Source: Pedobacter terrae
Lineage (GTDB): Bacteria; Bacteroidota; Bacteroidia; Sphingobacteriales; Sphingobacteriaceae
Direction: 5' to 3'
DNA: 64,000 nucleotides
Assembly: GCF_900100705.1 (NCBI RefSeq)
Contig: NZ_FNCH01000006.1
Coordinates: 205,122 to 269,121 of the forward strand
Below are positions 44,662-53,617 of this stretch, one piece after another. The stretch's first letter is position 1, and every line of letters begins with the position of its first letter. Under the pieces are notes generated by a model that saw only the letters and a program-made list of their open reading frames with translations, was not told the DNA's origin and did no database searches. The position numbers were made by a program, and so were the translations under genes.

Positions 44662-46356
44662 TTATTTCTCAGATGCGGTTTTGGGGTTAGCAAACAAGAG
44701 GCCAATTACCGAGAACATCATTACGGCTGCTGCACCGATTACATTGAGCCAGAGGAATGAAACAATATCGAACTCATATATGGCAATAACGGTAACTTCG
44801 GAAAGAATGGCTGCAATAAAAACCAGGGAGCCGTTGATCTTTTTAAAATAAAAAGCCACTAAGAAAATGCCCAGAATTGGTCCATAAAAAAGTGAACCCA
44901 ATACATTAACGGCTTCGATTAGCGATCCCATTTGTGTGGCAAACATGGCCACCGCAATTGAAAAAATGCCCCAGGCTAAAGTATGCAAACGGCTATATTT
45001 TAATTCCGTTTCTTCATCTACTTCTTTTTTACCAAAAATGAGGTGTACATCTTTTAACGAACAGGCCGCCAGCGAATTTAACGCAGCTGAAATAGAGCCC
45101 CAGCTTGCCAAAAAGATGACAGCGAAAAGCAGACCGATCATCCCGACCGGAAGGGTATTTTTCACAAAGTATAAAAAGATATAATTGGTATCGGTTTTCT
45201 CTGCATTATAATTCGATTTGTTGATTGCCTCTTCTACCTTGCTGTGCAGCTCCTTTACCTCCTTTTGTGTCGATTTAAAATCTGCTATCGAAGCATTTAG
45301 GTTGGGTGATTGCTTTTCCTTTTCTTTAAGGATGTTTTTCGATTGCTGATTAAACTTTTGGGCTAACGCAAAGTGCTCTTTTTCAAAAATAGCGGCCTGC
45401 TGAGGCTGTGTTTCTTTTAAATGCTGATAGGATCGTTCGTTAAAATAAATCGGAGCCGGTTTTAAAGAGAAGAAAGCAAATAATAATGCGCCGATTAAAA
45501 GGATCGCAAACTGCATCGGGATTTTAACCAATCCGTTTAACAGTAATCCCATTTTAGCATTGGTATTATCTTTTGCGGTAATGTATCTTCCAACCTGGCT
45601 CTGATCTGTGCCAAAGTAAGAAAGCGCCAGAAAAAATCCGCCAATTAAACCGCTCCAGATATTGTATTTATCTTTCCAATCGAAATCGGTGGTAATTACA
45701 TTCAGTTTACCCGATTTTCCGGCCAGGTAAAGCGCATCTTTAAATCCGATTCCATTTGGCATATGCTGTACCAGCAGGTATGCGGCAAATGCCATGGTAC
45801 CCAGAATGATCAAAAACTGTAACTTCTGCGTATGCGCAATTGCCTTTGCACCACCAACGTAGGTGTAGATCAATAAAATGCCTCCGGTAAGAATATTGGT
45901 TAAATAGATATTCCAGTTTAAAACACTGGAGAGGATAATACTTGGTGCATAAATACTGATGCCTGTTGATAATCCACGAGAAAAAAGGAATAGCAAAGAG
46001 GTTAAAACCCTGGTTTTTTTATCAAAACGATTCTCTAAATATTCGTAAGCTGTATATACATTTAACCGCTGAAAAATGGGGATGAAAGTAATACAGATGA
46101 CAATCATGGCCAAAGGCAGACCGAAATAATACTGCACGAAGCGCATACCATCGGTATAGGCCTGTCCCGGCGCTGATAAAAAAGTGATGGCACTGGCCTG
46201 TGTAGCCATAATACCCAGCAACACAATGTACCAGGGCATTTTATTATCAGCCTTTAAATAGGATGCATTGCTTTTTTGCCCGCGACCAATAAAAACGCCA
46301 TAGGTTACCACGGCAAGCAAAGTAAATATCAATACGGTCCAATCGATATTACTCAT
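44662..46356 (-). CDS. Sodium:solute symporter (SSS family)
   Basis: A protein of 564 residues and about 13 membrane helices. Typical segments: WYIVLLGIMATQASAITFLSAPGQAYTDG, YFGLPLAMIVICITFIPIFQ, GGAKAIAHTQKLQ, YFGTDQSQVGRYITAKD. A long charged loop (about 305-390) interrupts the helices. The ATG at 46356 overlaps the stop of the upstream 34-aa ORF (ATGA), so it should be translationally coupled; the frame reaches a TTG at 46362. The cargo is unknown but may be a sugar, amino sugar or vitamin linked to the PIG-L deacetylase. Confidence 0.92.
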   Translation of the reverse strand: MSNIDWTVLIFTLLAVVTYGVFIGRGQKSNASYLKADNKMPWYIVLLGIMATQASAITFLSAPGQAYTDGMRFVQYYFGLPLAMIVICITFIPIFQRLNVYTAYEYLENRFDKKTRVLTSLLFLFSRGLSTGISIYAPSIILSSVLNWNIYLTNILTGGILLIYTYVGGAKAIAHTQKLQFLIILGTMAFAAYLLVQHMPNGIGFKDALYLAGKSGKLNVITTDFDWKDKYNIWSGLIGGFFLALSYFGTDQSQVGRYITAKDNTNAKMGLLLNGLVKIPMQFAILLIGALLFAFFSLKPAPIYFNERSYQHLKETQPQQAAIFEKEHFALAQKFNQQSKNILKEKEKQSPNLNASIADFKSTQKEVKELHSKVEEAINKSNYNAEKTDTNYIFLYFVKNTLPVGMIGLLFAVIFLASWGSISAALNSLAACSLKDVHLIFGKKEVDEETELKYSRLHTLAWGIFSIAVAMFATQMGSLIEAVNVLGSLFYGPILGIFLVAFYFKKINGSLVFIAAILSEVTVIAIYEFDIVSFLWLNVIGAAAVMMFSVIGLLFANPKTASEK

Positions 46357-46457
46357 GCCCAAAATTTAGTAAACAAATAATAAAATATAAGCTGAAATAC
46401 CAGTGCCAAGGCGAGTAAGATATACCAGGTATTCCAGTTTTTAAGTTGGTTTTTCAT
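46353..46457 (-). CDS. 34-aa single-helix membrane peptide between deacetylase and symporter
   Basis: MKNQLKNWNTWYILLALALV, then FQLIFYYLFTKFWA, stop TGA. A basic-aromatic N-terminus is followed by one membrane helix. The ATG overlaps the PIG-L stop (TAATG) and its TGA overlaps the symporter ATG (ATGA), so both junctions show translational coupling. It is too short for most gene callers. It is likely an accessory subunit of the symporter (inference), as small partners are known for some other transporters. Confidence 0.75.
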   Translation of the reverse strand: MKNQLKNWNTWYILLALALVFQLIFYYLFTKFWA

Positions 46458-48925
46458 TACTTTCCGGCTGATAAAAAGTTAAAGAACAACCTGGCTGCAC
46501 CAACATTCCCTGCAGGTAGTTGCCGAAAAAATGCCAAGGGTGTATAAATGAAGTTCCCTTTACCATATTTAGCATATAGGGTTGATCCCTGAAGCGGTTC
46601 CTCGTCAGTATCATGCATTTCAAATAATGTTTCGTATTTGGCATCCCATTGATCGGGAAAGTAAGCACCTCGTTCTTGCACCCAGCCTTTAAAATCTTCA
46701 GCTGTGATTTTATTTGGATAGTTCAGTAATTTATGGTCAGGTTTTAAAAACTTAACCGCTGCATTTTCTTCAGTTACCCTTTTACCACTAATGTTAAACG
46801 GATAAATTCCGAAATCCTGCAATGCCATATCCTGTGTGGTATTGTACTGCATTACAATGGTTCCACCGTTTTCTACATAACTGCGTAAAGCGGTTTGCCA
46901 GTTTTTTATTCTTTTTTCGGTATTGATTACTCTTACTCCTGTTACCACAGCATCGTAACTTGCCAATTTTGCCGGGCTTAGGATATCTGCTTCGGTTAGT
47001 ACATCAACCTGTAAACCTGCCTGTCTTAAAAACTCGGGAATGAGGTCTCCTGCTCCTTCAATATAGCCAATTTTTTTCGCTAATACTCTTATGTCTCCCT
47101 TAATTAACCAGGTAGTGGCCGGAACAAAATACTGAAGGGTGGGCAAATGCGGGTATTGGATCAATACCTGACCTTTGGAATATTCATTTGTTTCTGATGA
47201 AAAAACTGCTTCTAATTTATTCTGGCTGGTTTTAATTTTAGCTAAATCTTCCACCGGGATCAGGAAATTCATTGTGCTAACCGTATTCTCGGCCAGGTTA
47301 ATGCCCTGGAAGGTTTTTACAACCTGGTTCCCAATTTTAAAGGTAATTTTTCCGTAATTAATATTCTTGTTGGCCTTTAAGCGAAGGCCAACATTTAAAG
47401 CTTCTTTTCCTTTAGCAAAATAAACAGGTTCGCTAAAACTTAAATCCAACACAGGGATAATCCTAAGCGCCTCCACCACATCTCCTTTAACGGGATCTAA
47501 TTTTTTATAAGATAATGGCAATCTAACCGCAAATTTTTCTGATTCTATTTTCAGCGATAACAAGACATTAATGGGCGATTGCATTTCCGGAAGCCCGATC
47601 AATGTATCATTTACTACGCTAAATGTTGCCGCATTTTTTGCAGGCTTAGTTAGCCAATAAGGCTCAGTAGGTGCAGCATCTGCAGGGATCTGGATTTTAC
47701 GTTCTATAGTAATCAGCGAATCATTTGCCAGTGTTCTATTTAAATTGTCTGTTTGGTTTAACCAGTTTACACTTTCTACCTTTACCGGAGTAGCCGATCT
47801 TGAAATTAAGTTTAACCGGAAATTATAACTGTTTCCTGCAATTGCTTCAGGTTGATTAGTGACCACCTCGCCCATAAAACCTGCGCTGCTTAAAATGATA
47901 TTATCGATAGCCGCAAGTTTATCCTTTCTTAAGGCTACATCCTGCAATTCTGCAATTTTTTTTCTTAGCATCAACAGTCCGTGCAAACTTTTATCAGGCT
48001 GGTTATAATTAAAAGATAATAATGTGATATCGATGAGTTCGTCAATGTCGCCAATGCCTTTATCAGACCAGTTCATGTTTAATCCATCAAAAAGAGTTCT
48101 TTTGGCAGGATCGCCCAAAACATTGGTAAAATATTCGGTACGTACACCAGCTACGGATTGTGTTCCCGCTCCCTGGCTCTTATGTAAACTTCTACTTAAT
48201 CCCGCTAGCTCACCATAACCCATGCCCAATTGAGCATCATACTGCCCAACGGCTACTTTTAATTGATTTTCAGCTGTTGTATTCACAGCACCAAATCTAA
48301 AGGTATTCCATAATAGTCTTTTTGGTTGCCAAACGGCAACATATTTCAACTGTTCAGGGAACATATTTTTATCGGCAGCCGCTTTAAATGCTTTCTCGGC
48401 AACAACTGCAGAGGCTGCATGTTGTCCATGACCGGCAGCAGCAGTTGGCGGGAAACGGCAGATGATCACATCAGGCCTGAATTTTCTGATTACCCAAACC
48501 ACATCGGCGGTAATGCTATCGGCATCCCATTGTTTAAAGGTATCGTTCGTATTCTTAGAGAAACCGAAATCGATGGCCCTGGTAAAAAATTGTTGAGCGC
48601 CGTCTAGTCTACGGGCTTCCAAAAGTTCATGTGTCCTGATCAGGCCTAAGGCTGCGCCTTGTTCGGTACCTAAAAGATTCTGCCCGCCATCTCCCCTGGT
48701 AAGTGATAAATAAGCGGTTTCGACATGCTGATCATTAATTAACCACGACAGTAAACCTGTATTTTCATCATCGGGATGGGCTGCCAGATACAAAACCTTG
48801 GGCAGGTGTTTCAAGGTTTTGAGTTCTCTATAAATCTCGGATGATTTTGCCGGACGAATTTGTTGCGCCGCACAGAATATTACCGTTAAACATAGGATAA
48901 ATATGGCAGTTAATCTTTTGAACAT
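46457..48925 (-). CDS. PIG-L family deacetylase, large secreted form
   Basis: A protein of 822 residues with a signal peptide (MFKRLTAIFILCLTVIFCAAQ). The PIG-L/LmbE domain has AAHPDDENTGLL (zinc ligands His, Asp), LTRGDGGQNLLG, and the AAGHGQHAASAV zinc histidine region. The C-terminal two-thirds are not PIG-L. They include beta-rich sections and a GATase-like end (VLTEADILSPAKLASYDAVVTG). ATG 48925 is used; TTG at 48958 is an in-frame extension. It would remove an acetyl group from an N-acetylhexosamine-type substrate in the periplasm. It is first gene of the coupled operon. Confidence 0.88.
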   Translation of the reverse strand: MFKRLTAIFILCLTVIFCAAQQIRPAKSSEIYRELKTLKHLPKVLYLAAHPDDENTGLLSWLINDQHVETAYLSLTRGDGGQNLLGTEQGAALGLIRTHELLEARRLDGAQQFFTRAIDFGFSKNTNDTFKQWDADSITADVVWVIRKFRPDVIICRFPPTAAAGHGQHAASAVVAEKAFKAAADKNMFPEQLKYVAVWQPKRLLWNTFRFGAVNTTAENQLKVAVGQYDAQLGMGYGELAGLSRSLHKSQGAGTQSVAGVRTEYFTNVLGDPAKRTLFDGLNMNWSDKGIGDIDELIDITLLSFNYNQPDKSLHGLLMLRKKIAELQDVALRKDKLAAIDNIILSSAGFMGEVVTNQPEAIAGNSYNFRLNLISRSATPVKVESVNWLNQTDNLNRTLANDSLITIERKIQIPADAAPTEPYWLTKPAKNAATFSVVNDTLIGLPEMQSPINVLLSLKIESEKFAVRLPLSYKKLDPVKGDVVEALRIIPVLDLSFSEPVYFAKGKEALNVGLRLKANKNINYGKITFKIGNQVVKTFQGINLAENTVSTMNFLIPVEDLAKIKTSQNKLEAVFSSETNEYSKGQVLIQYPHLPTLQYFVPATTWLIKGDIRVLAKKIGYIEGAGDLIPEFLRQAGLQVDVLTEADILSPAKLASYDAVVTGVRVINTEKRIKNWQTALRSYVENGGTIVMQYNTTQDMALQDFGIYPFNISGKRVTEENAAVKFLKPDHKLLNYPNKITAEDFKGWVQERGAYFPDQWDAKYETLFEMHDTDEEPLQGSTLYAKYGKGNFIYTPLAFFRQLPAGNVGAARLFFNFLSAGK

Positions 48926-49514
48926 ATTATTTGTTTTGCGAAATTCAAATATGCTCAAAAAGCTTTTACTTTAGTGCTTCCGAAACGAAAAAGGTACAAA
49001 TTAGTTCAGCGTCGGGAATCCTTAGTTCAACGCTTAAAGTCCAAAGCGTTTTATTTCTACCTATAACCTGTGCTTCCACAAACTATTTTTATTTTTGCCA
49101 CGAAAGCACTGAGAACACGGAAAACCTTCGCATAAATCCATCCGCTATTCTTCCCAAATAGCCGCACTAACCTAACTATATAAACCTGATCGGAACGAAC
49201 ACGAGTGCAACGAGTAAAGTGAAGAGCAGGGCTGCCTGTACCGATAATAACAGAAACCTGCTTTCCAAATCATTAAGATTATTCATTTGCTTATCTATCA
49301 AACCTTCCACTTAGCCCGTATTTTCACAGACTACCCATTTCACATAACAGCCAACAATAGCTTTTCGTTCTGTGAGGCACAGACAGAGGAAGAAGAGTTG
49401 TGATTCCTTAGGATAGAGTCTGAAGTAAAAAGCTTAAAACCAAAGCAGCTTATTTTATCTACCTCATCATCTTTCGATATTTTTATCCTTAATATTGCAG
49501 CATAATTTTAACCT
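48926..49514. other. Gene-free region with repeat family 2 copy 3
   Basis: The divergent promoters of the PIG-L operon and of the NtrC-type gene must lie here. Degenerate sequence of the kind TTGCCACGAAAGCACTGAG (49096-49114) and a copy of repeat family 2 occupy most of it. No ORF is credible. Confidence 0.6.
49183..49269 (+). repeat. Interspersed intergenic repeat, family 2, copy 3
   Basis: AACCTGATCGGAACGAACAC and GAGTAAAGTGAAGAGCAGGG align with copies at 42932 and 43107. It ends in ATAACAGAAACCTGCTTTCC, which recurs inverted at 56343. Confidence 0.65.
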
Positions 49515-50852
49515 ATGAATGGGATGGTCCTCATCATTGATGATGAAAAAAAAATCTGCAGTTTACTTTCCAGGATTATAGAGCTTGAAGGCTTTAAAAC
49601 CTTGCAGGCCAATACCGGAAAAGAAGGACTCAAACTTTTAAAAAGTAATGATGTGAGTATTGTCATCAGCGATGTAAAGCTTCCCGATGTAAATGGTGTT
49701 GCGCTGGTTAAAGATATTAAAGCCATAAAACCCTACGTAGAAATTATTAACCTCACTGCTTACGGAACCATTGCCGATGGAGTTTTGGCTATTAAAAACG
49801 GGGCATTTGATTATCTCGTAAAAGGCGACGATAATGAAAAAATCATTCCGCTTTTATACAAAGCAATGGATAAATCTAATTTGCAGCGCAGCGTTTCCGA
49901 CCTCGAAAACAAGATTGCCAGAAAACATAGCTTTGAAACGATTATCGGGCAATCTAAAGCACTAAAGGAAGCTATTGATTTGGCAAAAAAAGTAAGTAAA
50001 ACCGATACTACCGTTTTATTGCTTGGTGAAACCGGGACAGGAAAAGAAGTTTTTGCACAATCTATCCATTACGAAAGCCTGCGGGCTACAAAACCCTTTG
50101 TTGCTTTAAACTGCAGCGGTTTTAGTCCGGATTTACTGGAAAGCGAATTATTCGGATATAAAGCAGGAGCCTTTACAGGTGCCAATAAGGACAAGAAAGG
50201 ACTATTGGAAGAAGCCAACGGCGGTACATTATTGCTGGACGAAATCGGTGAGATGAATCTGGATTTACAGGCTAAATTATTACGTGTTCTGGAAAGCCAG
50301 ACTTTTATTAAAGTTGGCGATACCCAAACACAACAGGTAAACGTTCGCATTTTAGCTGCCACCAATAAAGATTTAAAAGCCGATGCCTTATCAGGGAAAT
50401 TCCGCTCTGATCTGTATTATCGTCTTTCTGTTTTCTCCATTACTTTGCCTCCACTCCGCGAACGTAAAGCCGACATTCCTGCGCTGGCTGCATATTATCT
50501 GAAAGAATTTGCCAATAAGGTAAACCGATCAGTACCCAAAATGGATGATAAAATTTTATCCATATTGAGCGGACACAGTTGGAAAGGAAATATCCGTGAG
50601 TTAAAAAATATCATTGAGCGTTTGGTTATTTTATCAGATGGCGATGTATTAAGTGCAACCGCCTTACCACCCGAATTCTTTGAGTTTACCCCAATAGAAA
50701 ACGACTATAACCTGCAACAAATAGAAAAACAGCACATTCAAAAGGTGCTGATCCATACCAAAGGGAACAAAACAGAAACTTCGAGGTTATTGGGAATCGG
50801 TTTAACCACACTTTACCGGAAAATAGAGGAATATCAGATTAAAGAGGTTTGA
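49515..50852 (+). CDS. Sigma-54-dependent response regulator (NtrC family)
   Basis: A protein of 445 residues. Receiver domain (1-120) with phospho-acceptor Asp53 (ISDVKLPD). AAA+ domain (about 140-375) with Walker A GETGTGKE, the sigma-54 contact loop GAFTGA, Walker B GGTLLLDEIGEM and an arginine finger region (FRSDLYYRL). The C-terminal Fis-type HTH contains TETSRLLGIGLTTLYRKIEE. All residues needed for sigma-54 activation are intact. No histidine kinase is adjacent, so the partner is elsewhere. Targets unknown. Confidence 0.93.
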   Translation: MNGMVLIIDDEKKICSLLSRIIELEGFKTLQANTGKEGLKLLKSNDVSIVISDVKLPDVNGVALVKDIKAIKPYVEIINLTAYGTIADGVLAIKNGAFDYLVKGDDNEKIIPLLYKAMDKSNLQRSVSDLENKIARKHSFETIIGQSKALKEAIDLAKKVSKTDTTVLLLGETGTGKEVFAQSIHYESLRATKPFVALNCSGFSPDLLESELFGYKAGAFTGANKDKKGLLEEANGGTLLLDEIGEMNLDLQAKLLRVLESQTFIKVGDTQTQQVNVRILAATNKDLKADALSGKFRSDLYYRLSVFSITLPPLRERKADIPALAAYYLKEFANKVNRSVPKMDDKILSILSGHSWKGNIRELKNIIERLVILSDGDVLSATALPPEFFEFTPIENDYNLQQIEKQHIQKVLIHTKGNKTETSRLLGIGLTTLYRKIEEYQIKEV

Positions 50853-51152
50853 AGATAAAATAAAGTCGGGTGTCAGGGGTCCGAAGTCGGAAGACAGGCC
50901 ATCTAATATCGTTCTCTTTTCTAGTGCTGTCAGATGTTACCATCTGACAGAAAGTGCAATGTTTTAGTTAGAGAGTTGAAGGGTTTAAAAGTTGGAATGT
51001 TATAAAGATTCAAATCTTCCAACGGATTAAATTCAGTTAACATCGCTACCCAATGTTTTGGAAATGAGCGCAAGCATAGAAATTGGGAAAGTTGAAAGAC
51101 TTAGGTACGAATGGTAGTGCCCCATTATCCCCTCTTCCATCATCCATCAGCC
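50853..51152. other. Gene-free gap with a perfect hairpin
   Basis: A perfect 10-bp stem CTGTCAGATG / CATCTGACAG with loop TTAC lies at 50927-50950, without a T-tract. The rest looks like decayed repetitive intergenic sequence (CCGAAGTCGGAAGACAGG near 50880). No gene seen. Confidence 0.6.
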
Positions 51153-51605
51153 TTAAGCGCCAAACCTGATCCACTTATCGCCTTCATGCCCAAAAATAAA
51201 TGAACCCGGGTGCAGCATTTCAGCAATATCCTCTATCAGAGAAACAGCATTTTCGGCAGTACGCTCCCTTTCTACATCATCGTTCAATAATATAATTCGG
51301 TTGTTTTTTACAGCTGGCCAGTTCGTATCTAATACCGAAGGTACTTCGCGCATTAAATCGTTGAGCGTTTTGCCCGGCTGATAATAAATAATGAAAACAG
51401 CGCTTAAAATATCGGTTTCCAACATACCACCGGCCAAAGCAATCTCTTCTGACAGTAGATAAACGGGATAATTACTGGCATCTATACAGGCTACGGGCAC
51501 CTTATCCATAAATTTAATCTTATGTTCTACTAGATCTAAACGCTCCTGCAATTCTTCCTGTTTAGCTTGATCGAGGCCAATAAATAAATCGTTTAAAAAA
51601 GACAT
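51153..51605 (-). CDS. BtuF-like (helical-backbone metal-receptor fold) protein fragment or domain
   Basis: A protein of 150 residues from ATG 51605. VPVACIDASNYPVYLLSEEI, LAGGMLE, TNWPAVKNNRIILLNDD and IEDIAEMLHP(GSF) resemble a part of periplasmic cobalamin/iron-binding proteins of the BtuF type. There is no signal peptide and the length is about half of a full binding protein, so it is probably cytoplasmic. It is divergent from a peptide-binding lipoprotein gene with 46 nt between starts. Role unknown. Confidence 0.55.
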   Translation of the reverse strand: MSFLNDLFIGLDQAKQEELQERLDLVEHKIKFMDKVPVACIDASNYPVYLLSEEIALAGGMLETDILSAVFIIYYQPGKTLNDLMREVPSVLDTNWPAVKNNRIILLNDDVERERTAENAVSLIEDIAEMLHPGSFIFGHEGDKWIRFGA

Positions 51606-51651
51606 CTGCATTAAATTTATTAATTTGTGCAAAAATAACATTCCTGATCGC

Positions 51652-53286
51652 ATGAGAGGCTCATTTAAGTATATATTTTGGTTTTTTTCTGTATTCTTAT
51701 TCTTTTCATGTAAGGAAAATGCTGAGCATCTTGACAAAAAAGTATTCAATATCAATCTCGATCAGGGTTTAACCTCCATTGATCCTGCTTTTGCGCGAAA
51801 CCAGAATGCCATCTGGATGACCAATCAAATTTTTAATGGTTTGGTACAGATCGATTCTTCTCTGCAAACCCTTCCCTGCATAGCCAAAAGCTGGGCGGTT
51901 TCGGAAGATGCACTTACTTATACTTTTAACCTGCGTAGCGATGTTTACTTTCATGACGACCCCATCTTTAAAAACGGAAAAGGCCGAAAAGTAGTGGCAA
52001 GCGATTTTGTGTACAGTTTTTATCGGTTAATTGACCCAAAAGTGGCCTCATCAGGCGGGTGGATTTTTAGCGATAAGGTAAAGGACAAAAGCAATTTTAT
52101 TGCGCTGAACGATTCTACTTACCAGATTAAACTGGTACGCCCTTTCCCGCCCTTTATGAGTTTGCTCACCACCCAATATTGCTCTGTTGTACCCAAAGAA
52201 GTGGTAGAACATTATGGGAAAGATTTCAGGAGCCATCCGGTTGGTACAGGTCCCTTTAGATTCAAATACTGGAAAGAAGGCGAAATACTGGTACTTTTAA
52301 AAAACGACCATTATTTTGAAAAAGATGCCAAAGGAACGGCATTACCTTACCTTGATGCTATAAAAGCCAGTTTCATTACCGATAAACAAAGTGGTTTTAT
52401 GAGTTTCCTGAAAAAGGATCTTGATTTTTACTATAATGTAGATGGCAGTTATCGCGACGATATCCTAACCAAAAGCGGAAAAATGACCTCAAAATATAAA
52501 GGGAAATTTACGCTAACCAAAAGCCCTTACCTATGCACCGAATATGTTGGTATTTTGGTCGACACCAGTCTTTCGATCGTAAAAAAGTCGCCATTGCGCT
52601 TAAAAAAAATCAGGCAGGCCATTAATTATGCGATAGACCGTGACCGTTTAATTAAATACCTGAGAAACGGCATTGGTGTTTCGGCTACATCTGGTTTTAT
52701 TCCCAAGGGAATGCCTGGTTTCGATAGCCTGGCTGTCCGGGGATATGCCTACAACCCAAAACTTGCAGCAAAACTTTTAGCGGAAGCAGGTTTCCCAGAG
52801 GGAAAAGGTATGGATGAAGTAACCTTAAATACCACTACAACTTATAAAGATCTGATCGAATTTATTCAGGGTCAGCTTACTGCTGTAGGTATTAAAGTTA
52901 AAATTGACGTTAGCCCAAGCGCCAGCCTTCGTGATCTGATGTCGAAAAATAGTGTTAACTTTTTCCGTGGTTCATGGCTGGCCGATTATGGAGATGGGGA
53001 GAATTTTCTTTCCATGTTCTATTCCAAAAACAAAGTCCCTTACGGACCAAACTATACCGCCTTTTACAATAAGGAATTTGATCAGCTATTCGAGAAAAGC
53101 TATTATGAAACTGATAACGAAAAACGCTTTGAGTTATACCGAAAAATGGATCAGATGGTAATGGATTATGCTCCGGTTGTTCCATTATTCTACGATCAAT
53201 CGGTTGTGATGCTGCAGAATAATATTAGCGGCTATTCTTTTAATCCACTAAGCCTGATGATTTTAAAAAGGCTAAGGAAAATTTGA
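51652..53286 (+). CDS. Family-5 extracellular solute-binding lipoprotein (peptide ABC type)
   Basis: A protein of 544 residues with a type II signal peptide (MRGSFKYIFWFFSVFLFFSC, lipobox FFSC). SBP_bac_5 landmarks: INLDQGLTSIDPAFARNQNA, LPCIAKSWAVSEDALTYTFNL, VVASDFVYSFYRLIDPK, VGTGPFRFKYWKEGE, RKIRQAINYAIDRDRLI and FFRGSWLADYGDGENFLSMF. It binds oligopeptides or nickel-like ligands for an ABC permease; no permease genes are near. ATG 51652 is chosen over TTG at 51625. Confidence 0.9.
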   Translation: MRGSFKYIFWFFSVFLFFSCKENAEHLDKKVFNINLDQGLTSIDPAFARNQNAIWMTNQIFNGLVQIDSSLQTLPCIAKSWAVSEDALTYTFNLRSDVYFHDDPIFKNGKGRKVVASDFVYSFYRLIDPKVASSGGWIFSDKVKDKSNFIALNDSTYQIKLVRPFPPFMSLLTTQYCSVVPKEVVEHYGKDFRSHPVGTGPFRFKYWKEGEILVLLKNDHYFEKDAKGTALPYLDAIKASFITDKQSGFMSFLKKDLDFYYNVDGSYRDDILTKSGKMTSKYKGKFTLTKSPYLCTEYVGILVDTSLSIVKKSPLRLKKIRQAINYAIDRDRLIKYLRNGIGVSATSGFIPKGMPGFDSLAVRGYAYNPKLAAKLLAEAGFPEGKGMDEVTLNTTTTYKDLIEFIQGQLTAVGIKVKIDVSPSASLRDLMSKNSVNFFRGSWLADYGDGENFLSMFYSKNKVPYGPNYTAFYNKEFDQLFEKSYYETDNEKRFELYRKMDQMVMDYAPVVPLFYDQSVVMLQNNISGYSFNPLSLMILKRLRKI

Positions 53287-53384
53287 GTTTAAAAGATTTT
53301 CCTTTTTAGATAGGGTTCAGCTACTTTAAATCACTACTGTCTATAGTAAATTAAACCTAAGGAAAAGACAGCGTTATCCCGATT

Positions 53385-53471
53385 TCAGAATATTTCTTCT
53401 ATCACAATGTCTTCATCGGGATTAAGCATATCGCGGGTGTGCTGCAACCAAAGTAGTAAGGGCTCTGCTTT
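53385..53471 (-). pseudogene. Short 3' remnant of an unknown gene
   Basis: On the minus strand an open stretch of 28 codons reads KAEPLLLWLQHTRDMLNPDE, then DIVIEEIF and a stop, with coding-like codon use, but it begins directly after a TGA. It looks like the tail of a decayed gene. The rest of the 331-nt gap (53287-53617) has no ORF. Confidence 0.3.
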
Positions 53472-53564
53472 TCAAAAAAAAGCAAGTTTAAAACATTGAT
53501 TGCTTTTAGCTATTCTAGAACAATAGAACTCCAATTAAAACAGTCGATACAATGAGGCTTAAAC

Positions 53565-53594
53565 AAAAAAGCCTCCCGTTTTGATCGGGAGGCC
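53565..53594 (-). terminator. Terminator of the 53618-56062 barrel gene
   Basis: The stem GCCTCCCG / CGGGAGGC with a 7-nt loop is followed on the minus strand by T6. Confidence 0.92.
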
Positions 53595-53617
53595 GGAACT
53601 ATTTATTTATATCAGTT

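Noticed and set aside
51606..51755. N-terminal extension of the BtuF-like protein to 200 residues
   Set aside because: It would run through the divergent lipoprotein start; the extension has no hydrophobic signal and ATG 51605 starts the conserved part.
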